Source: Candidatus Hydrogenedentota bacterium (lineage in GTDB: Bacteria; Hydrogenedentota; Hydrogenedentia; Hydrogenedentiales; CAITNO01). Taken from it: a DNA stretch of 7,071 nt. The DNA lies in contig CAIXUF010000563.1 in the NCBI GenBank assembly GCA_903922535.1, positions 1-7,071 on the forward strand, given 5' to 3'. How positions within the stretch are numbered: the stretch's first letter is position 1; each line of letters begins with the position of its first letter. Shown here piece by piece: positions 1 through 6,555 of this stretch. The position numbers were made by a program, and so were the translations under genes. The notes beneath the pieces were generated by a model, which worked only from the letters and a program-made list of their open reading frames with translations, did not search any database and was not told the DNA's origin.

Positions 1-346
1 CCATCTTCGGCAGGTATTTGCGCTTCTGCACTTCGGAGCCGTAGTTGGTGATGTAGGGGGCCACAATGTCACTGTGCACGGTGAAGCCGGGACCGGACGC
101 GCCCACCCGCACCAGTTCCTCGATGGTAATCATGTTGTATCGGTAGTCTTTGAGTCCCACGCCCCCGTATTCCTCGGGCACTTGCAGGCAGAGAAAGCCA
201 TTCGCGCCGGCGTTCTGCCACAGTTCGCGCGGCACCACCCCGTCCTTCTCCCACTGGGCGTGGTGTGGCACGATCTCCCGCTCCACAAATTTGCGCATGC
301 TATCCCGGTACATGCGGTGCTCCGCATCGAAGAAGGCTTCCGGCAT
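1..346 (-). CDS. Acyl-CoA dehydrogenase, N-terminal part (truncated by window edge)
   Basis: The visible 115 residues begin MPEAFFDAEHRMYRDSMRKF and match the N-terminal alpha-helical domain of FAD-dependent acyl-CoA dehydrogenases. Family landmarks are a helix ending in FVEREIVPH, then W-x-K-x-G-x-x-P-R-E-L-W, then G-x-x-x-L-x-x-P-E-E-Y-G-G-x-G, then an E-E-L segment, and finally the G-S-E-x-Q-K-x-x-Y-L-P motif at the window edge. These enzymes form the trans-2,3 double bond of acyl-CoA and pass electrons to ETF in the cytoplasm. The FAD-binding middle domain and the catalytic Glu lie outside the window, so chain-length specificity cannot be judged. The start at 346 is supported by AAGGAG (plus-strand CTCCTT at 357-362) about 10 nt upstream. 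It lies 64 nt downstream of the thiolase on the same strand, so co-transcription is likely. Family assignment is firm; substrate is unknown. Confidence 0.93.
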   Translation of the reverse strand, partial: MPEAFFDAEHRMYRDSMRKFVEREIVPHHAQWEKDGVVPRELWQNAGANGFLCLQVPEEYGGVGLKDYRYNMITIEELVRVGASGPGFTVHSDIVAPYITNYGSEVQKRKYLPKM

Positions 347-410
347 GGGTGGGGGACTCCTTGCTGCGGGCCGGTGCAGGGTCCGCGTGTTCGTGCGCAG
401 GACAGGGCCG

Positions 411-1643
411 CTAAACGGCCTCGACCACGGTTGCGATGCCCAGTCCGCCGCCGCCGCAGATCATCTGCACGCCCCACTTTCCACCGGTGCGCTTCAGATG
501 ACGAACCATCTCGCCAAAGTACAGGCATCCGGAAGCGCCGATGGGATGGCCAAGGGCGATGGCGCCGCCGGTGGGATTGACACGAGGGTCGTCGTAGGCG
601 TAGCCAAAGGCATTTGCGAAGGCCAGGCAGGGCGTCGCGAAGGCTTCGTTGGGCTCGATGACGTCCATGTCGTCCATGGTCTTGCCGCAACGCGCGAGGG
701 CCTTCTTGACCGCCGGTATGGGGGCAAGCAGCATGGGCACGGGATCGCCCCCGGCAACGGCCATGGCCCTTATGATGCACAGCGGTTCCAGACCAAGCTG
801 TTCAGCCTTATCGGCGCTCATCAGCAGCACCGCCGCCGCGCCGTCCACAATTTGGGAGGAATTTCCCGGCGTCACGCGACCGTCGGGCTTGAAGGGGGTG
901 GGAAGCTGTTTCAGTTTCCCGAGGTAACCGTCCGGATCATCCAGAGCGGCCTCCCGGATAACCTCATCCGTGGTCGCGGTGTATTCCTTGCCTTCCCAGG
1001 AGAACGTAAAGGGAACAACGTTGTCGAACCAGCCGTTTCGCCTTGCCTGTGCGGCTTTCTGCATGCTCCACATGCCGAAGCGGTCAAGCTGTTCGCGCGT
1101 GTGGCCCTCATCAGCCGAGATCATTTCCGCGCACACGCCCTGCGGAACATTCATTCCGATCTCGTCGAGCCGATTCGAAAACCGGACAGGCAGGCCGGCC
1201 TTTCCGGCGACCATGACATCCGACCAGATGCCGTAATGCGACATCAGTTCCACGCCTGCGGCGAGCACCACATCGCCGTTGCCGGTCTGGATGCTTTGCG
1301 CCCCAAAGTTGATCGCTTTCAGCCCCGCGTTGCAGAACTGGTTGACGGTGCATGCGCAGGCATCTTTTGGAATGCCCGCGAGCAGCGTGGCAAACCGGGC
1401 GATGTCGGCGCCCTGTTCGCCGAACTGGCTGAGACAGCCGACAATGACATCCTCAATGTCATGCTCGTCAAACTTCGGGCTCTTCGCCTTGACCCGATCG
1501 AGCAGCCCCCGCATCGTGTTGGCGAGCAGATCCTGCGCGGATGCCTGGCACAGTTGGCCGCCCTTTTCCATCCCCGAAACGCCGGACTTTCCGATGGCGC
1601 TTCGCACCGCATCAACGACGACCACTTCCCTTAGCAACGCCAT
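411..1643 (-). CDS. Acetyl-CoA C-acyltransferase / 3-ketoacyl-CoA thiolase
   Basis: A complete 410-aa protein starting MALLREVVVVDAVRSAIGKS, typical in length for a thiolase (about 390-410 aa). It catalyses CoA-dependent cleavage of 3-ketoacyl-CoA to acetyl-CoA and a shortened acyl-CoA, or the reverse condensation. All active-site elements are present: nucleophilic Cys104 in VNQFCNAGLKAI, the NEAF motif at 332-335, His366 in GHPIGASG, and Cys396 in ICGGGGLGIA. The GNSSQIVDGAAA segment is also typical. The start at 1643 has AAAGGAG about 6 nt upstream. The frame stays open to 1961, but the extension does not look thiolase-like and would run through the promoter at 1727-1755, so it was rejected. 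The acyl-CoA dehydrogenase just downstream points to beta-oxidation or another acyl-CoA breakdown route. Whether it prefers acetoacetyl-CoA or longer substrates cannot be read from the sequence. Confidence 0.95.
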   Translation of the reverse strand: MALLREVVVVDAVRSAIGKSGVSGMEKGGQLCQASAQDLLANTMRGLLDRVKAKSPKFDEHDIEDVIVGCLSQFGEQGADIARFATLLAGIPKDACACTVNQFCNAGLKAINFGAQSIQTGNGDVVLAAGVELMSHYGIWSDVMVAGKAGLPVRFSNRLDEIGMNVPQGVCAEMISADEGHTREQLDRFGMWSMQKAAQARRNGWFDNVVPFTFSWEGKEYTATTDEVIREAALDDPDGYLGKLKQLPTPFKPDGRVTPGNSSQIVDGAAAVLLMSADKAEQLGLEPLCIIRAMAVAGGDPVPMLLAPIPAVKKALARCGKTMDDMDVIEPNEAFATPCLAFANAFGYAYDDPRVNPTGGAIALGHPIGASGCLYFGEMVRHLKRTGGKWGVQMICGGGGLGIATVVEAV

Positions 1644-1726
1644 GACGGCTCCTTTCCAGTTGAGTGCCCTACCGCAATGGGCCCAAGCCGCGATTTGATC
1701 GTCAACAACGCCCCGACTGCGGCAAT

Positions 1727-1755
1727 ATTTTAGCACTTTTATTGGAATATAACAA
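1727..1755 (-). promoter_or_regulatory. Sigma70-type promoter for the thiolase-dehydrogenase operon
   Basis: Reading the minus strand, a -35 TTGTTA (plus 1750-1755) is separated by exactly 17 nt from a -10 TAAAAT (plus 1727-1732). Both hexamers are close to consensus and sit in a locally AT-rich patch of an otherwise GC-rich sequence. The predicted transcript would begin near 1720, giving a leader of about 75 nt before the thiolase start at 1643. Confidence 0.6.
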
Positions 1756-1775
1756 AGCGTGCTCATGACAAAGTA

Positions 1776-1805
1776 TTGAAAGAAAAGGCTCCACCGTGCG
1801 ATACT
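1776..1805 (+). promoter_or_regulatory. Sigma70-type promoter for the large membrane protein gene
   Basis: TTGAAA at 1776-1781 is followed after 18 nt by GATACT at 1800-1805, which is preceded by TGC, an extended -10 arrangement. An overlapping alternative -10 is TACTAT at 1802-1807. Transcription would start around 1812, before either candidate start codon (GTG 1832, ATG 1857). It is back-to-back with the leftward thiolase promoter; the two -35 boxes are only 20 bp apart. Confidence 0.45.
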
Positions 1806-1831
1806 ATGCGCCAATCCTCCTGTAAACACTG

Positions 1832-4486
1832 GTGTTCGCATGGGGTGTTCTTGAAAATGCAACCGTCTCCCGTTGTCCGACAGGAGGGGACCATCCAACG
1901 CAAGCTGAAAACTCTTCCACAAGTGTCGCCCTTTGTGGCGCAGATAGCCTGAAATCGTCAAACCTTGAGAGACAATACAGAGACGCGCTTAACCTGGTGT
2001 TGGACGCGGAGTTTTCCAAGGCGCTCGATCTTCTGGAAAAGCTGGACACAGACGTGCCCCGCGATCCGCGGCTGGCTTACGGCAGGGCGGTGTGCCTTTT
2101 TATGCTGGGCCGTTCGGAGGAAGCAGGGGACCTTTGCGAGGATTTGAGCAGGGAGTTGAAGGATTCCCGGGGGCAGCGGCTGCAGGCGGCATTTCTTGCC
2201 GCAGCCAGGCAGGCCGACAGTTCGGCTCTCCCGGAGCCGGGTACCCGTGCCGGAGCACCGCCCGCATTTCGCCGCCGCAGGTGGCCGTGGGTTGCGGCGT
2301 TCCTGGCGGTTGTCCTCATTAACCTGAGCATGTGGTCCGCCTATCCCGTGCTCCTGCGGCTGCAGGGACAGGGTGGCCAATTGCCCAATCTTAGCGCGGA
2401 GGAGCCGCAGGCGGTCTTTACGACCCCCAATGCCCAGGAGACGCCAGCGCCGACCGAACCGGCGTCGGACAATGCCAATAAGGAGATTGGCGCACCGGGG
2501 CCAAATGGGGCGAAAACGGAACCCGTGTCTGCACTGGCCGATGCCAATCGGGAGATGGGCGCACCCGGGCCGAATGGGGCGCAGACAGAATCCGTGCCCG
2601 TTTCTCCGGAAACGCAAAGGTCTGCCGGGGCTGGTGGCCAGCCCCAGGGAAACGGGCCACCACCTGCAACACCCGCAACCAATACGGCGCAGGAGTCCCC
2701 AGTGGCCGCGGCAGACGCCTCTTCCGGCCTTTTGGCGGACACGCCGGGCAAACCGGCCTGGAAGCTTCGTCTGGAAGGGCTGCAACTGCCCGCGGCCCCC
2801 AAAGGCCCCGTGCCTTCAGTGGTTGAACTGCAACCCTACCGCACTTTGCAAACCCTGGCCAATGACAAAGGCGATTCGGTCAAGCTCACCAATCTCAACC
2901 CGTTGGTCGGTTCGTGGTATGTTTTGGAATACGCCGTGGGCGGGAAGAAACAGGCCTTTCATCTGGAGGTATTCCCGCTGGCGGCCAATGATCACGAGAA
3001 GCCCAAGCTCTCGCTCTATGCCGACGGGCTGGCCGTGATACTCAAGAAGGATACACAGTACTTTCCCCTCTGGGCCGAGCCGGGCAAAGGGGCGGGAAAG
3101 ACCGCCGCGGAGTATGAGACCACGCGGCTCAACGCCGCACCGGCGCTGTCTGATGTTTTCAAGACAATGGCGGCGGCGCGAACCCCCGTGGGGCTCCTTT
3201 GCAACAACATGGTGCTGGTGCGCCAGCAGCGGCCCGGCTCCACGTCGCGGATAGAACTGGCCACGGACATCCTGCGGGAGACCCGCGTGGGCGACTGGCT
3301 GGTGGAGAAGCTGAAGCCCATGCTGATCCGGGCGCCCGAGGTCGCCGAGAATCAGGCTGGCCGCGCTGCCGTTCCGGGTGAGAACAGTCCTGAGAGTCCG
3401 GTTGACGCGCTGGTGGCCCCGAGTTTCGCCAAACTCGCCCACAAGCCGAAGCTGCTCAACATTGCAACAGCGGCCAACGATCAGAACATGTCCTACGGGC
3501 GCTGGTACAAGACGGTGCAGCATCCGGGCGTCTATGTCAGCGTGCTCACGCCCTCGGCCATAGCCCCGGCGATTCTGGCCAGCTACCCCGACCGTGTGGA
3601 CCCGTTTGGCGGGTCCAAGTCGGGCATCCAAGAGAGCGGCAGCGTGGTCTACATGCTCGCCATAGACATGGACCGGTACGGGTTCGGTTACGCCATTGGC
3701 GCCGACCACCCCAATGTGGAATGGTCCGTCAAGGTGAAGAAGACGCCCGGCATGGACGGTCCCGACGGGTTTGGCACCCGGGCGCCGCTGGCCACCATTG
3801 GCGCGTTGCCGCCCTATCTTGTGGACAAGGTGGAGGGGGTTTTCGCCGCCGGGTTCAAGCGGGAGCACGGCGCCTTTGCCTTTGGACCCTTTTCCAAGAT
3901 CAACAACAGCAGTCATTTTGGCTTCGTGGAAAACGGCGTGGTCTTCAGCCGGCTCAATCCGGGGCTGGCCACGGCCGTCATCGGGCCCGACGGCACGATG
4001 GACCTGCTTACCTGGCCCGAAAATGGTGACCAGGACTTCCGGTACATTGTGCATGCCCGGCAGAACGGCGTTCCGCTCATCGACGGAATTGATGCCAACG
4101 GTGTCAGTATCCCCGGAGAACTGGTCAACAATTACGGCGAAGGCGCATGGTCGGGCAGCGCCAACGGCCGACTGCTTACCATACGCACCGGCATGGGCAT
4201 TCAGGAGCACGACGGCCACCGCTTCCTTTTGCTTGGGTATTTCACCGGGGCCACCCCCAATGCCATGGCCCGCGCCTACCAGGCCTATCAATGCCGGTAT
4301 GCCATGACCTTGGACATGAACGCCCCGGAACTCTGCTATTCGGCCCTGTACTGCCGGGGCGGGGATGGCAAGATTGCGGGTGCCGAGTATCTCATCAAGG
4401 AAATGAGCGCCGCCAATGGGGGCAACCATCTGCGCTTCCTGCAAACCAATGACACGCGCGATTGCTTCTACCTCTTTCACAAATAG
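1832..4486 (+). CDS. Large membrane-anchored protein: TPR-like N-terminus, phosphodiester glycosidase-like C-terminal domain
   Basis: No named family was recognised with certainty. From the GTG at 1832 it is 884 aa. Residues about 45-120 are amphipathic helices resembling one or two tetratricopeptide repeats (ALNLVLDAEFSKALDLLEKL, then AYGRAVCLFMLGRSEEAGDL). RRRR precedes a single transmembrane helix at about 151-175, so the N-terminus should be cytoplasmic and the bulk exported. Residues about 190-300 are a Pro/Ala/Gly-rich linker containing a 23-residue tandem repeat. Residues about 310-500 form a domain I cannot name. Residues about 540-884 recall the phosphodiester glycosidase (NAGPA/DUF2233) layout: GVFAAGF at 669-675 in place of the usual NGGF-like strand, a VVFSRL and GPDG segment, RQNGVPLIDG, then TLDMNA at 826-831 where the family normally has a DGGGS-like motif. 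The start is uncertain: GTG 1832 has no ribosome binding site, and the first in-frame ATG lies well inside the helical region. It is divergent from the thiolase operon and 286 nt upstream of the ligase. The ORF is certain; the function is inference. Confidence 0.85.
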   Translation: MFAWGVLENATVSRCPTGGDHPTQAENSSTSVALCGADSLKSSNLERQYRDALNLVLDAEFSKALDLLEKLDTDVPRDPRLAYGRAVCLFMLGRSEEAGDLCEDLSRELKDSRGQRLQAAFLAAARQADSSALPEPGTRAGAPPAFRRRRWPWVAAFLAVVLINLSMWSAYPVLLRLQGQGGQLPNLSAEEPQAVFTTPNAQETPAPTEPASDNANKEIGAPGPNGAKTEPVSALADANREMGAPGPNGAQTESVPVSPETQRSAGAGGQPQGNGPPPATPATNTAQESPVAAADASSGLLADTPGKPAWKLRLEGLQLPAAPKGPVPSVVELQPYRTLQTLANDKGDSVKLTNLNPLVGSWYVLEYAVGGKKQAFHLEVFPLAANDHEKPKLSLYADGLAVILKKDTQYFPLWAEPGKGAGKTAAEYETTRLNAAPALSDVFKTMAAARTPVGLLCNNMVLVRQQRPGSTSRIELATDILRETRVGDWLVEKLKPMLIRAPEVAENQAGRAAVPGENSPESPVDALVAPSFAKLAHKPKLLNIATAANDQNMSYGRWYKTVQHPGVYVSVLTPSAIAPAILASYPDRVDPFGGSKSGIQESGSVVYMLAIDMDRYGFGYAIGADHPNVEWSVKVKKTPGMDGPDGFGTRAPLATIGALPPYLVDKVEGVFAAGFKREHGAFAFGPFSKINNSSHFGFVENGVVFSRLNPGLATAVIGPDGTMDLLTWPENGDQDFRYIVHARQNGVPLIDGIDANGVSIPGELVNNYGEGAWSGSANGRLLTIRTGMGIQEHDGHRFLLLGYFTGATPNAMARAYQAYQCRYAMTLDMNAPELCYSALYCRGGDGKIAGAEYLIKEMSAANGGNHLRFLQTNDTRDCFYLFHK
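2471..2600 (+). repeat. In-frame 69-bp tandem duplication in the linker
   Basis: Two adjacent copies of a 69-nt (23-codon) unit begin at 2471 and 2540; the second decays after about 60 nt. Both encode the core A-N-(K/R)-E-(I/M)-G-A-P-G-P-N-G-A-(K/Q)-T-E. Differences are mostly synonymous or conservative, which suggests a fairly recent duplication kept in frame. It lies in the Pro/Ala-rich region just outside the predicted membrane helix (residues about 214-257), so it probably lengthens a spacer. Confidence 0.85.
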
Positions 4487-4527
4487 AGCGCATTATTAGC
4501 ATTTTTGTGGAGTTTTACCACCCGTTC

Positions 4528-4564
4528 GCCCCCTGTTCACCCAATATTTCAGCCGAAGGGGGGC
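4528..4564 (+). terminator. Possible weak hairpin downstream of the large membrane protein gene
   Basis: GCCCCCT at 4528-4534 can pair with AGGGGGGC at 4557-4564 (one bulged G) around a 22-nt loop. It lies 42 nt after the stop codon of the large gene. No good U-tract follows, only CGATTTTGA about 7 nt later, so it is at best a weak or partial terminator. The rest of the 4487-4772 gap holds no convincing gene; a 78-codon open frame there lacks a ribosome binding site and any recognisable sequence. Confidence 0.25.
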
Positions 4565-4576
4565 AGACATTCGATT

Positions 4577-4604
4577 TTGACGCCGTGTTCAGGTATCCTA
4601 TGCG
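4577..4604 (+). promoter_or_regulatory. Candidate promoter for the acyl-CoA ligase
   Basis: TTGACG at 4577-4582 and TATGCG at 4599-4604 are separated by 16 nt. The -35 is good and the -10 is poor. A better -10 alone (GATAAT at 4616-4621) lies nearby but has no matching -35. If used, the leader to the ligase start would be about 160 nt. Read-through from the upstream gene is an alternative. Confidence 0.3.
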
Positions 4605-4772
4605 CGTTGTTTTTTGATAATCGTCATCTGAGGCGATTCATACGTTGCCTGCTCGGGATGTTTATGGGTTTATCTCGGCGGGCACATGCATTTTGGGCTC
4701 ACTGTGGCAGCCTTCTTGGGAAGGATGATTTGTCGGTGTGACACTGCAGCGGCCCGAAACACGGGAGATCAA

Positions 4773-6314
4773 ATGACAATATCAGAACTGCTGGAAACAC
4801 AGGCGCATCGTTTGGGCGATCGCACCCTGCTTATCCACAATGATCAAGAAATCAGCTATCGACAGTGCAATGAGCATGCCGGACGGGTCGCCGGCAACCT
4901 CAAGGCGCGCGGTGTCGGCGACGGCGACAAAGTGGTGCTGCTGTCCGGAAACTGCCCCGAGTTTCTCTATTGCTTTCTGGGGTTTGGCCGCATAGGCGCG
5001 GTTATCGTGCCGGTAAACCCCATGCTGGCGCTGGAGGAGTTTGCCTACATCATCAATGATTCCGACGCGGAAACGCTGATTCTCGCGGCGGAACTGGTCC
5101 CTTATCTGCCCAAGCTCCGGGAACTTCTTCCCAAAGTGCGGCAGTATTTTTTGATTGGCGGCGCGGCTGCGGACTGCGGGGCCGAGCCTTTTGATGTTCT
5201 CTTGGAGCCGGTGGCCATTCCGGAAGTGAGCGGAACCGAGGATCATGAGGCGGCCCTCATCTATACCTCGGGAACCACGGGCACCCCGAAAGGGGTTATT
5301 CTGACCCACGGCAACTACGTCTGGAACGCCCGCGGGGTCAGCAATTCAACCTCCCTTTCTTCGGCGGACCGGTTCCTGTGCGTGCTGCCGCTTTTCCACG
5401 TCAATGCCCAGGTTGTGTCGGTGCTTACGCCGATGATGGCCGGATGCGACCTGGTGCTGGTCGGCGGACGGTTCAACCCGTTCGGGATACTGCCAGCCAT
5501 TGAGAAACACCGGATCACCATCATGAGCGCCGTGCCGACGGTGTACGGCCTGCTCTGCCGCATGCACAATGCCGAGGGGCACGACATCAGCTCCATGCGT
5601 TTCTTTGTCTCCGGCGCGGCGCCGATGCCCGAGGAAATCTATCTGGCCACGCAGAAAGTGCTGCGCAAGCCGCTTGTCATGGGCTACGGCTTGAGCGAGG
5701 CCACCTGCGCGAGCGCGGTTGCGGACCATTTGGACCCCATTCAGTGGAATTCTGTCGGACCGGTCCTGCGCTATGTGAACGTTCGCATCGTTGACCCGGA
5801 AGGCAAAGACCTGCCCGTCGGCGACGTGGGCGAAATTCTTGTTTCCGGCCCGACCGTCATGAAAGGGTACTACAAGAACCCCGAAGCCACGGCGGAAGTT
5901 TTGCAGGGCGGCTGGCTGAAGACCGGCGACCTGGGATGCTTTGACGACAAGGCGCGCCTCCATGTCGTTGACCGGGTGAAGGACATGATTATCCGCGGCG
6001 GACTCAACATCTATCCGGTCCAGGTGGAGCAGGTGATTGCCCGCATGCCCGAGGTGGAGGAGGTCAGCGTGGTGGGGGTGGATGAACCCACCTGGGGCCA
6101 GGAAGTGCTGGCGGTTGTCAAACTCAAAGAGAACTGCACCCTTACCGAGAAGCAGGTCGTCGCCTTCTGCGGCGAGCACCTGGCCCAGTACAAGCGGCCC
6201 CGCTTCGTCCGCTTTGTGGACGAACTGCCCAAGACCGCCATCGGCAAAGTGCGCAAGAACGAACTATCCCGCCAGTTCAAGGACGTTGCCCGCCACCATG
6301 GCGGCGCGCACTGA
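4773..6314 (+). CDS. Acyl-CoA ligase (AMP-forming), ANL superfamily, FadD-like
   Basis: A complete 513-aa adenylating enzyme that activates a carboxylic acid with ATP to the acyl-adenylate and transfers it to CoA. Core motifs occur in order: the phosphate-binding loop YTSGTTGTPKG at 164-174, GYGLSEAT at 304-311, TGDLG at 384-388, the hinge DRVKDMIIRGGLNIYP, and LPKTAIGKV near the C-terminus with the expected catalytic lysine at 492. The length is normal for a medium- or long-chain fatty acid or general acyl-CoA synthetase. The start at 4773 has GGGAG at 4763-4767, 5 nt upstream. The frame stays open back to 4686, but that extension has no family resemblance. With the nearby thiolase and acyl-CoA dehydrogenase it fits a carboxylic-acid degradation pathway, though it sits on the other strand with the large gene between. 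Chain length or aromatic specificity cannot be determined; malonyl or other short-acid ligases share these motifs. Confidence 0.95.
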   Translation: MTISELLETQAHRLGDRTLLIHNDQEISYRQCNEHAGRVAGNLKARGVGDGDKVVLLSGNCPEFLYCFLGFGRIGAVIVPVNPMLALEEFAYIINDSDAETLILAAELVPYLPKLRELLPKVRQYFLIGGAAADCGAEPFDVLLEPVAIPEVSGTEDHEAALIYTSGTTGTPKGVILTHGNYVWNARGVSNSTSLSSADRFLCVLPLFHVNAQVVSVLTPMMAGCDLVLVGGRFNPFGILPAIEKHRITIMSAVPTVYGLLCRMHNAEGHDISSMRFFVSGAAPMPEEIYLATQKVLRKPLVMGYGLSEATCASAVADHLDPIQWNSVGPVLRYVNVRIVDPEGKDLPVGDVGEILVSGPTVMKGYYKNPEATAEVLQGGWLKTGDLGCFDDKARLHVVDRVKDMIIRGGLNIYPVQVEQVIARMPEVEEVSVVGVDEPTWGQEVLAVVKLKENCTLTEKQVVAFCGEHLAQYKRPRFVRFVDELPKTAIGKVRKNELSRQFKDVARHHGGAH

Positions 6315-6440
6315 GCCTGGCCCACCCGCAGACGACTGGTAACATATCGCCTGGGGAAACTGTGCCCCACCACCTTGGGAACAGCGATTCCGCGCAAGAA
6401 TCCGGCCTCAAAAGTTTTTCGGGAAAAGCGCCCCGTGATC

Positions 6441-6449
6441 TGTTAGAAT
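6441..6449 (+). promoter_or_regulatory. Extended -10 promoter for the Rh-type ammonia channel gene
   Basis: TGTTAGAAT at 6441-6449 is an extended -10 element (TG, one base, TAGAAT). No proper -35 lies 16-18 nt upstream; the nearest T-rich run, at 6415-6420, is too far. Extended -10 promoters can work without one. The implied start near 6456 gives a leader of about 100 nt before the ATG at 6556. Confidence 0.4.
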
Positions 6450-6512
6450 CCCCCGCCTTTAGTCAGTACGTCACGCCGTGGGAAGGTCAGCTCTATCCCG
6501 CGGGTAACCGTG

Positions 6513-6529
6513 GCGTTGTCTGTCAACGC
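6513..6529 (+). other. Small perfect hairpin in the leader of the Rh-type channel gene
   Basis: GCGTTG at 6513-6518 pairs perfectly with CAACGC at 6524-6529 across a 5-nt loop, ending 26 nt before the ATG and 13 nt before the ribosome binding site. An 8-bp palindrome CCCGCGGG lies just upstream at 6497-6504. There is no U-tract, so it is not a terminator. It could be a transcript structure or a protein-binding site, or chance in GC-rich DNA. Confidence 0.35.
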
Positions 6530-6555
6530 ATCCACAACCGATGGGAGAAGTGTGC

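Noticed and set aside
150..1634. Long plus-strand open frame (494 codons) opposite the thiolase and acyl-CoA dehydrogenase
   Set aside because: It is antisense to two genes with unmistakable family motifs and has no recognisable protein sequence. Long antisense frames are expected in GC-rich coding DNA.
1644..1961. N-terminal extension of the thiolase up to 1961
   Set aside because: The extension has no thiolase similarity, a good ribosome binding site precedes the start at 1643, and the predicted promoter lies inside the extension.
2816..4480. Long minus-strand open frame (554 codons) opposite the large membrane protein gene
   Set aside because: The His/Gly/Arg-rich translation is typical of an antisense shadow. 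The plus strand has a coherent domain layout with a membrane helix.
4505..4741. 78-codon plus-strand open frame between the large gene and the ligase
   Set aside because: There is no ribosome binding site, no recognisable sequence, and the translation looks like non-coding DNA.
4686..4772. Upstream start for the acyl-CoA ligase at 4686
   Set aside because: The ATG at 4773 has a GGGAG ribosome binding site at proper spacing and gives a normal N-terminus; the extra 29 residues do not fit the family.
6341..6360. Possible sigma54 promoter (GG-N10-GC) or terminator hairpin (TGGGG/CCCCA) after the ligase
   Set aside because: The GG to GC spacing is one base short of the sigma54 rule, and the 5-bp hairpin is not followed by a T-tract.
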